Positions 8,089 to 15,147 of a stretch of DNA of 64,000 nucleotides are shown piece after piece. The notes beneath the pieces were generated by a model. The model saw nothing but the letters and a program-made list of their open reading frames with translations. It ran no database searches and was not told the DNA's origin. The stretch is from NCBI GenBank assembly GCA_965222935.1, contig CBDCVA010000002.1, forward strand, positions 2,299,320 through 2,363,319, read 5' to 3'. How positions within the stretch are numbered: position 1 is the first letter of the stretch; each line of letters starts with the position of its first letter. The translations under genes and the position numbers were made by a program. Source of the stretch: CBDCVA01 sp965222935 [NCBI: Candidatus Latescibacterota bacterium]. GTDB taxonomy: Bacteria; Latescibacterota; CBDCVA01.

Positions 8089-9362
8089 CTGGCGGTTGCG
8101 ACGGCTCTCTGGGCGAGCGAGCCCTCTTGCGTCAGGGCGAAGACGACGGTGTTGACGCCGAACATGAGCATGCCGCGGAAATCCATGGGGCGGAAGTTCC
8201 AGCCGCTATCATGGGAGTAGCGGGTCCAGAACTTGGCGTACCCCTTGGCCTCCAGAATGGCCATGACGTGGCCGTTGTCGCGCACGAAATAGTTGACGGG
8301 AAAGAGCGTGCCGCGCACCCCGCCCCGGACGGCCCCTGAGCTGCCCCGTTTCACGAATCCATACACACTTTTGTTGGTCTCCCCCGGAATGTTGCCGCCC
8401 GGTGGACCGTCGAAGTCGAAGAAAGTATGGTACACGGGGTGGTCGTTCTGAAGGACCACGCGGTTCCAGTGCCGAGAGCGGCGCAGCCCCTGCGTCTCCA
8501 GCGCATCTTCGAACAGCACATCGGTGAATTGGAGCAGTTCCGACGCGAAGACGAACCCGCCGCTGGCGAGATACTGGCCGAGGTGTCTGAGCTCCACCTG
8601 GGTCGCGTCGAAAACCTGCGATGGGGCGAAGAGGGCCCACGGCACCTCGAACAGCCTGGCGTCGTCCAATGCGATGTCATCCAGGACGTCCACATGAATT
8701 TGGGTGAACTCGTTCACGGCCTCGGACAGATGGGGAAGCGACATCGGGTATTTGGTACGACCGCTGCGGACGTACGTCCTGGCGATGTGAAAGAAGCCCC
8801 TGATCATACGCTTGTCCTCGGGGTCCTGAATGACGAAAGCCCGATCGCGCCCCGTGTCGAGCGCCGAGACGTCCACCATCTCCAGGGATAGATCCATCTG
8901 CCTGACGCCCGCCTTCGCCGCCACCACGGTGCCCGACTCGATCATCGGCTCCAGCGCGGGCCGCTCGAAGCTCGCAGTCCGCTCCACCGTCGTTGCGGGC
9001 CGCACGAGGCTGCCCAGCACCTGGCTCGCCTTCGGTGCGCGGCTGATCCCTCGCGTGTCCACCTTCGCCCGCACGCGCTTCATCCGACGCCGCATCTGAC
9101 GGCGCTTGGGCTTCGGTGCCTTGCGCAGTTCCAGCGGTTTGACCAGCCTCGGCTCGCGCTTGATGAACCGGGTCGTCAAAGGCTTCACCGCCCGCCTTTC
9201 CGCCGAGACCTTCCAGATCGCCAACGATCCGTGGAGCGCGATCGCCACCGCCAGGCTGATGATCCGAATCTTGCGCGTCTGGCGCGCGGCCACGGCGCCC
9301 AGGTCGAGCCCTGCCGAGGGCGTGTCAAAACGCGAACGGGGTCCCGTCGCGGCTTCGTTCAT
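8085..9362 (-). CDS. DUF4159 protein with TonB-like N-terminus, copy 1
   Basis: 425 residues from ATG 9362, chosen because copy 3 can only start at the aligned Met (MSKTATGPRS against MNEAATGPRS). The frame stays open five codons further upstream. One transmembrane segment (about 27-45, IISLAVAIALHGSLAIWKV) is followed by a basic, proline-containing linker (KPLELRKAPKPKRRQMRRRM), an arrangement like TonB. The C-terminal half (about 180-400) matches DUF4159: GFFHIARTYVR, IALDDARLFEVPWALF, LGQYLASGGFVFASE, HPVYHTFFDFDGPPGG. DUF4159 is usually periplasmic and of unknown biochemical role. It is nearly identical to copy 2 over the first 110 or so residues, so the duplication is recent. Confidence 0.8.
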   Translation of the reverse strand: MNEAATGPRSRFDTPSAGLDLGAVAARQTRKIRIISLAVAIALHGSLAIWKVSAERRAVKPLTTRFIKREPRLVKPLELRKAPKPKRRQMRRRMKRVRAKVDTRGISRAPKASQVLGSLVRPATTVERTASFERPALEPMIESGTVVAAKAGVRQMDLSLEMVDVSALDTGRDRAFVIQDPEDKRMIRGFFHIARTYVRSGRTKYPMSLPHLSEAVNEFTQIHVDVLDDIALDDARLFEVPWALFAPSQVFDATQVELRHLGQYLASGGFVFASELLQFTDVLFEDALETQGLRRSRHWNRVVLQNDHPVYHTFFDFDGPPGGNIPGETNKSVYGFVKRGSSGAVRGGVRGTLFPVNYFVRDNGHVMAILEAKGYAKFWTRYSHDSGWNFRPMDFRGMLMFGVNTVVFALTQEGSLAQRAVATAR

Positions 9363-9363
9363 G

Positions 9364-9458
9364 CTCCTATCTCCCAAACGCTGAGCTCAAGCAGGACTTC
9401 CGCCTGTGAAGGATGCCACCATCAGGAGAGCCGCGCAAGCGGGCGCCGTCAAGGAGGT
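9364..9458. repeat. 95-bp intergenic repeat, first copy
   Basis: The 95 bases just upstream of the copy 1 start codon are repeated without change at 10788-10882 upstream of copy 2. They contain the GGGAGATAGGAGC ribosome-binding region. They mark the DUF4159 duplication unit (about 1.42 kb). Confidence 0.9.
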
Positions 9459-9487
9459 GAGAGACAACATGAGATGGCGCACTCGAC

Positions 9488-10786
9488 CTATCGGGCTTCC
9501 GCGACGGCTCTCTGAGCGAGCGAGCCTTCTTGCGTCAGGGCGAAGACGACGGTGTTGACGCCGAACGTGAGCGCGTCGCGGAAATCCATGGGGCGGAAGT
9601 TCCAGCCGCTATCATGGGAGTAGCGGGTCCAGAACTTGGCGTACCCCTTGGCCTCCAGAATGGCCATGACGTGGCCGTCGTCGCGCACGAAATAGTTGAC
9701 GGGAAAGAGCGTGCCGCGCACCCCGCCCCGGACGGACCCTGAGCTGCCCCGTTTCACGAATCCATACACACTTTTGTTGGTCTCCCCCGGAATGTTGCCA
9801 CCTGGTGGGCCGTTGAAGTCGAAGAAAGCGTGATAGACGGAGTGGTCGTTCGGGAGGACCACGCGGTTCCAGTGCCGAGAGCGGCGCAGCCCTTGCGTCT
9901 CCAGCGCATCTTCGAACAGCGCATCGGTGAATTGGAGCAGATCCGACGCGAAGACGAACCCGCCGCTGGCGAGATACTGGCCGAGGTGTCTCAGTTCCAC
10001 CTGGGTCACGTCGAACACCTTCGGCGAGGCGAAGAGGACCCACGGCACCTCGAACAGCCTGGCGTCGTCCAGCGCGACATCATCCGCGACGTCCACGTGA
10101 ATTTGGGTGAACTCGTTCACGGCCTCGGACAGATGGGGAAGCGACATCGGGTATTTGGCACGACCCCCGCGATAGGAGCCACTGGCGCTGCGGACGTACG
10201 TCCTGGCGATGTGGAAGAAGCCCCTGATCCCACGCTTGTCCTCGGGGTCCTGAATGACGAAAGCCCGATCGCGTCCCGTGTCGAGCGCCGAGACGTCCAC
10301 CATCTCCAGGGATAGATCCATCTGCCTGACGCCCGCCTTCGCCGCCACCACGGTGCCCGACTCGATCATCGGCTCCAGTGCGGGCCGCTCGAAGCTTGCG
10401 GCCTGGCTCACAACCGTCACGGGCCTGACCAGGCTGTCGAGCACCTGGCTCGCCTTCGGTGCGCGGCTGATCCCTCGCGTGTCCACCTTCGCCCGCACGC
10501 GCTTCATCCGACGCCGCATCTGACGGCGCTTGGGCTTCGGCGCCTTGCGCAGTTCCAGCGGTTTGACCAGCCTCGGCTCGCGCTTGATGAACCGGGTCGT
10601 CAAAGGCTTCACCGCCCGCCTTTCCGCCGAGACCTTCCAGATCGCCAACGATCCGTGGAGCGCGATCGCTACCGCCAGGCTGATGAGCCTGATCTTCCGC
10701 GTCTGGCGCGCGGCCACGGCGCCCAGGTCGAGCCCTGCCGAGGGCGTGTCAAAACGCGAACGGGGTCCCGTCGCGGCTTCGTTCAT
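9488..10786 (-). CDS. DUF4159 protein with TonB-like N-terminus, copy 2
   Basis: 432 residues from ATG 10786, using the same start logic as copy 1. The transmembrane segment, KPLELRKAPKPKRRQ linker and DUF4159 domain are laid out as in copy 1. The main differences are a seven-residue insertion after RTYVRS (SASGSYRGGRAKYP here, SGRTKYP in copy 1) and scattered substitutions in the middle of the DUF4159 domain. The insertion site is also variable in copy 3, so it is probably an exposed loop. The gene is separated from copies 1 and 3 by about 125 bp on either side, with conserved upstream DNA. Inferred location: inner membrane with the domain in the periplasm. Confidence 0.8.
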   Translation of the reverse strand: MNEAATGPRSRFDTPSAGLDLGAVAARQTRKIRLISLAVAIALHGSLAIWKVSAERRAVKPLTTRFIKREPRLVKPLELRKAPKPKRRQMRRRMKRVRAKVDTRGISRAPKASQVLDSLVRPVTVVSQAASFERPALEPMIESGTVVAAKAGVRQMDLSLEMVDVSALDTGRDRAFVIQDPEDKRGIRGFFHIARTYVRSASGSYRGGRAKYPMSLPHLSEAVNEFTQIHVDVADDVALDDARLFEVPWVLFASPKVFDVTQVELRHLGQYLASGGFVFASDLLQFTDALFEDALETQGLRRSRHWNRVVLPNDHSVYHAFFDFNGPPGGNIPGETNKSVYGFVKRGSSGSVRGGVRGTLFPVNYFVRDDGHVMAILEAKGYAKFWTRYSHDSGWNFRPMDFRDALTFGVNTVVFALTQEGSLAQRAVAEAR

Positions 10787-10787
10787 G

Positions 10788-10882
10788 CTCCTATCTCCCA
10801 AACGCTGAGCTCAAGCAGGACTTCCGCCTGTGAAGGATGCCACCATCAGGAGAGCCGCGCAAGCGGGCGCCGTCAAGGAGGT
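10788..10882. repeat. 95-bp intergenic repeat, second copy
   Basis: Identical to 9364-9458 over 95 bases. After it the spacer sequences diverge. The segment upstream of copy 3 (12251 onward) does not carry it. Confidence 0.9.
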
Positions 10883-10912
10883 TGGAGAACCACAAGACGT
10901 GGGGCGCCCGAC

Positions 10913-12250
10913 TCATTTGGCGGTTGCGACGGCTCTCTGGGCGAGCGAGCCCTCCTGCGTCAGAGCGAAGACGACGGTGTTGACGCCGAACGTGAGCATG
11001 TCGCGGAAATCCGCAGGACGGAAGTTCCAGCCGCTGTCATGGGAGTACCGCTCCCAGTACCTGACGAATCCCTTGGCCTCCAGAATGGCCATGACGTGGC
11101 CGTCGTTTCGGACGAAATAGTTGACGGGAAAGAGCGTGCCACGCGTGCCGCCGCGGACTTCCCCCGCGGTGCCCCGTTCTACATTCCCATAGGCTTTTTT
11201 GTTGGACGCCCCTGGCACATTGCCGCCGGGCGGACCGTCGAAGTCGAAGAAAGCGTGGTACACGGGGTGGTCGTTCTGAAGGACCACGCGGTTCCAGTGC
11301 CGTGCGCGACGCAACCCTTGCGTCTCCAGAGCATTTCCGAAGAACTGGTCGATGAATTGCAGTTGGCCCGTCTGGCCCGACGCGAAGACGAACCCGCCGC
11401 TGGCGAAATACTGGCCGAGGTTTCTCAGCTCCGCCTTGCTCGGGTCGAACTGATTCGTCGTATTGTAAACGACCCACGGCACCCCGAGGAGCTTGGCGTC
11501 GTCCAATGCGATGTCATCCAGGACGTCCACGTGGATTTCCGTGAACTCGTTCACCGTTTCAGCCAGATGAGGAATCGCCATGGGATAGGGCGTGAGGCCC
11601 TGTCTTTGGTAGCGACCCGAGGTGAGAAGGCCCTTACTGCGAAATCTGGCGCTGTGGACGAAGGTCCTGGCGACATGGAAAAAGCCCCTGATCCCACGCT
11701 TATCCGCAGCGTCCTGAACGACGAAGGCCCGATCGCGCCCCGTGTCGAGCGCCGAGACGTCCACCATCTCCAGAGACAGGTTCAGGCTCCTGCCACCGGT
11801 CTTCACCGCCGTGACTTTCTCCGACTCGATCATCGGCTCCAGTGCGGGACGCTCGAAGCTCTCGGCCTGACCCACGCTCGTCACGGGCCTGACCAGGCTG
11901 TCGAGCACCTGGCTGGCCTTCGGCGCGCGGCTGATCCCTCGCGTATCCACCTTCGCCCGAACGCGCTTCATCCGACGCCGCATCTGACGGCGCTTGGGCT
12001 TCGGCGCCTTGCGCAGTTCCAGCGGTTTGACCAGCCTCGGCTCGCGCTTGATGAACCGGGTCGTCAAAGGCTTCACCGCTCGCCTTTCCGCCGAGACCTT
12101 CCAGATCGCCAACGATCCGTGGAGCGCGATCGCCACCGCCAGGCTGATGATCCGAATCTTGCGCGTCTGGCGCGCGGCCACGGCGCCCAGGTCGAGCCCT
12201 GCCGAAGGTGTATCAAAACGCGAACGGGGCCCCGTCGCTGTTTTGCTCAT
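10913..12250 (-). CDS. DUF4159 protein with TonB-like N-terminus, copy 3
   Basis: 445 residues, ATG at 12250 preceded by TTGGAGG seven bases upstream, the clearest start in the trio. The first 110 residues are almost the same as in copies 1 and 2 (KIRIISLAVAIALHGSLAIW, KREPRLVKPLELRKAP), while the DUF4159 region has diverged more. It carries the longest insert in the variable loop (SARFRSKGLLTSGRYQRQ before GLTPYP) and SGQTGQLQFIDQFFG where the others have SELLQFTDVLFED. It is the first copy in transcription order, 133 bp after the second barrel-like gene. A conserved anchor and linker with a diversified distal domain would suit modular adaptors that recognise different partners; this is inference. 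Confidence 0.8.
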   Translation of the reverse strand: MSKTATGPRSRFDTPSAGLDLGAVAARQTRKIRIISLAVAIALHGSLAIWKVSAERRAVKPLTTRFIKREPRLVKPLELRKAPKPKRRQMRRRMKRVRAKVDTRGISRAPKASQVLDSLVRPVTSVGQAESFERPALEPMIESEKVTAVKTGGRSLNLSLEMVDVSALDTGRDRAFVVQDAADKRGIRGFFHVARTFVHSARFRSKGLLTSGRYQRQGLTPYPMAIPHLAETVNEFTEIHVDVLDDIALDDAKLLGVPWVVYNTTNQFDPSKAELRNLGQYFASGGFVFASGQTGQLQFIDQFFGNALETQGLRRARHWNRVVLQNDHPVYHAFFDFDGPPGGNVPGASNKKAYGNVERGTAGEVRGGTRGTLFPVNYFVRNDGHVMAILEAKGFVRYWERYSHDSGWNFRPADFRDMLTFGVNTVVFALTQEGSLAQRAVATAK

Positions 12251-12383
12251 GCTTCTACCTCCAAACAGAAGCTATGATCGACAGCAACACGTACTTTTCA
12301 CGATCCGACCGGCCATAGGGTCCAATTCTATGCACCTCAAGGACGCTTGCCGTGAGCCACGCTAGGCCCGAGCGCACACCCGT

Positions 12384-15140
12384 CTAATAGGCGCCGATGA
12401 CTGTGACGAAGAACCGGTTAAGCCCTTCATTACGAGTGCGGCTCTCCTTGTCTCGGAACTCGCTCTGCCGGCGATGGAAGCCGACGGAGGAGATCACCTC
12501 GTAACCGAAGTACGCCGACTTAGTCTGTACCAGCAGAACCGCGTCGCTCGAACTGAACGACTCCCGCGGGTTCCCCTTGTCGCGGAACTGGAAGGCGAGG
12601 GTGTTCCGCGCCCGCTCCTTGTGTAGGCCCAGATTGTCGAACAACCGGTTCAGCCAGGGCGTCCGCAGCCCTTGCTGGCCGAAGCGGATGATCGTCTTGG
12701 GCGTCGCCTGGAAATCGACCCTGAGAATTGGGGCTGTCCATGACACGCTTCGTCGGACGACCTTAGAGCCGGCCTTGGGGTTCTCCTGCTCGATGAGTGT
12801 CATGCGTTTGAACTGCGGCATGATGTTCCACCGGCCCAGTCGGAAGCTATAGTCGAGCTTGTTGATCATGGTAACCATCGTGATGCGTGAATCGCCCTGC
12901 TCGGTTCCATCCTTGAAGCGCTCGGGCAACTTATGGTTCTGCAACACCTTGAAGCCGTTCTCGACGTGCAGGTTCAGGATCTGATTGTACTCCGTGCCGA
13001 AGAAGGCGGTGTGGACCAGAGAATTACGCATCTGGAGTGTATCGAATCCCCGGTCCAGCGGCTGCGGGCCGGCGAAGTTGGGAACGTCGCCAAAGGTATA
13101 GACGCTATTTTGGATCGAATCACGCACCCGCTTGGTATCGTGATACCACTCGACCTTGCCGACGTCGCCCCGATCGTAGACGTACGAACTGCGGAAATAG
13201 CGCGCCACGTTCTCACCGCCGCCTGCGATTTCGCGCGTGTCGAACAGGCCCAGAGAGAACTTCAACCCCTGAGCCGGCAGAACCTCCGCGAAATAATGCG
13301 GCCCCTCCAGGTCCTTGTCATAAGGGTAATCGGGGCGCTCGTCGTTCTCCCACTGGTCGATCCAGAAGTTGTTGTTGTTGTCGAGGCCGTAGGTGAACTC
13401 CAACGGGTCGCTGTCATAGAGTAGGAAAGGCTCGGTCCAGTCGGGGACCTCGTTGCTGTTCCGGTCGTCGTCGATGTGGCCGTCGAAATCCTCGTCACGC
13501 CCCGGGTAGACGCCCTTGTCCTGACCGATGTTGTCGCGGCCGACGATTTCCTGTCGGATGTCATCGTCGGACCACTGGTCCCCATCATCGTTGTCATCCA
13601 CCCACGGGAATTCGTGCGTTTGGGGGATCTCGTTGCTGGTGCCTGACGTGTCGGTGTAGAGCGTCGGCCCGCTGCGCATGCCTTCATAGGACGCGTATTT
13701 GGGCCCGATGTGGAAGTACTCGAACCCGAGGTTGAACGGCCCCACCTCTTTGAGCACGTCGATGAAATAGGCCGCTCCACGCAGTGGGGAGATCTGGTCG
13801 CCTCGCCGTGTCGGGAATTGCGAATAGGTCGAGGAAAAGGCGATTTCGCCGCTGGCTTTGAGTCCCGCGAAGTCGGCGGAGAAGTTGGAGCCGTAGATCG
13901 TCTGGCCTGTGGCGAACCCGTATTGGAACTCGATGAAGCCCCTGTTGGAGAGGTCCTGTACATTGCCCGGCGCTCGCGTGATGATGTAGGGCTGCGTGCT
14001 GCGCTGCTCAAACGGAAGCTTCTCGCCGAACTCGTTGACCTGGTTGGAGCGGGGCGTGAAAAAGCGGTGGTTCTGGCTGACTTTGATCTGGTAATCGTTG
14101 GCGACTTTAGCTTCCACGATCATGGCAAGAGGCGTCGGTGAAATGGGCATGTCGTACGTAAAGCTGATCTCGTCGAAGCCATTTGCCTCGAGGTGGTCGC
14201 CCACGGTGACGCCCCCGAACACCGCGGGGATGAACCGTGTCAGGACGCTATCACCCTCGGCGATGACGGTCACCCTCGGGATCCCGAACACCGCTGCCCC
14301 GCCGCGGCCGTCTCTGGGCGAGTCGTCGGCGAAGGTCAGGATGACCTGCGTCGGTGGCAGCATCGGGTAGGGGAGGCCGCCGCGGATGTTGGTGATGCCC
14401 TCCTGGCCGGTGACATCTTCGGCATGTTGGTTCACGAACGTGGCCCCGAGCTCGACGGCATCGCCCACATGCGTTCGCCAGTGCGCGCCGAAAAACGGGA
14501 CGATGCCCACTGAGGCGTGCCTCTCGAAGGGATTGAGGAAAATAGGCGCTACGGGGTACCCGCCCCAAATTCGGTCGAAATTCGAGCGCCACGTCGCTCG
14601 ACCGATGGTGTAAAGGAGCGTCAGTCGCTGCTTCGGTGAGCTCATGTCATAGCGAACGCCGGGGAAACGCGGAACGCTGAAGGTCAGGTTGGTGAAGTGG
14701 GTCCGTATGAAGTCCCCGACGGTCAAACGCCAGCGGTAATCCCGGAGGTGATCCTCGAATTGCACCAGGAAGTTGATCCAAAACCGCCAGTGGCCGTGTA
14801 ACCCACGAAGGCTCCCATCGTGGAGGGCGCCGAATTCGGGAACGCCTAAGCCTCGGCCCGGACGCTGCTCCTCCCACCGATAGAGGGTAGCGCCTTCGAC
14901 GAGGAAATTCCCGAGAATGTCGAACCGCTTGAAGGCATCCAGCCCGAGTTGATACGGGCTGTACTTCTGCTTGGCGTAACTGAGGTAGCCCTCGGGATCG
15001 TGACGGCGCAGGAAGGGGCGCACGAACTTCCCCTCATGGACGAACTGAGCCCGCGCCGGAGTTGCCCATCCAGCCCAGAGTAGGGCCACCAGACCGAGCG
15101 AGACTAGCGCCCGCCATGGCCCTGTTCCGGAATGTCTCAT
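12384..15140 (-). CDS. Large outer-membrane barrel-like protein with Ca-binding-type loops, 2
   Basis: 918 residues from ATG 15140, which gives a good signal peptide (MRHSGTGPWRALVSLGLVALLWAGWATPARA). The frame upstream of this Met overlaps the previous gene and is rejected. A paralogue lies 7 bp upstream. Shared blocks include DILGNFLVEG, TVGDFIRTHFTNLTF, GATFVNQHAEDVT, FADDSPRDGRGGAAVFG and VANDYQIKVSQNHRFF. An acidic middle section (about 545-630) has DxDxDG-like loops: WVDDNDDGDQWSDDD, RDEDFDGHIDDDRN, DNNNNFWIDQWENDE. The C-terminal third alternates hydrophobic and polar residues and ends FFVTVIGAY, an aromatic terminus typical of outer-membrane barrels. I do not recognise a named family. 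A surface or outer-membrane location is inferred. Confidence 0.75.
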   Translation of the reverse strand: MRHSGTGPWRALVSLGLVALLWAGWATPARAQFVHEGKFVRPFLRRHDPEGYLSYAKQKYSPYQLGLDAFKRFDILGNFLVEGATLYRWEEQRPGRGLGVPEFGALHDGSLRGLHGHWRFWINFLVQFEDHLRDYRWRLTVGDFIRTHFTNLTFSVPRFPGVRYDMSSPKQRLTLLYTIGRATWRSNFDRIWGGYPVAPIFLNPFERHASVGIVPFFGAHWRTHVGDAVELGATFVNQHAEDVTGQEGITNIRGGLPYPMLPPTQVILTFADDSPRDGRGGAAVFGIPRVTVIAEGDSVLTRFIPAVFGGVTVGDHLEANGFDEISFTYDMPISPTPLAMIVEAKVANDYQIKVSQNHRFFTPRSNQVNEFGEKLPFEQRSTQPYIITRAPGNVQDLSNRGFIEFQYGFATGQTIYGSNFSADFAGLKASGEIAFSSTYSQFPTRRGDQISPLRGAAYFIDVLKEVGPFNLGFEYFHIGPKYASYEGMRSGPTLYTDTSGTSNEIPQTHEFPWVDDNDDGDQWSDDDIRQEIVGRDNIGQDKGVYPGRDEDFDGHIDDDRNSNEVPDWTEPFLLYDSDPLEFTYGLDNNNNFWIDQWENDERPDYPYDKDLEGPHYFAEVLPAQGLKFSLGLFDTREIAGGGENVARYFRSSYVYDRGDVGKVEWYHDTKRVRDSIQNSVYTFGDVPNFAGPQPLDRGFDTLQMRNSLVHTAFFGTEYNQILNLHVENGFKVLQNHKLPERFKDGTEQGDSRITMVTMINKLDYSFRLGRWNIMPQFKRMTLIEQENPKAGSKVVRRSVSWTAPILRVDFQATPKTIIRFGQQGLRTPWLNRLFDNLGLHKERARNTLAFQFRDKGNPRESFSSSDAVLLVQTKSAYFGYEVISSVGFHRRQSEFRDKESRTRNEGLNRFFVTVIGAY

Positions 15141-15147
15141 GGCAGGT

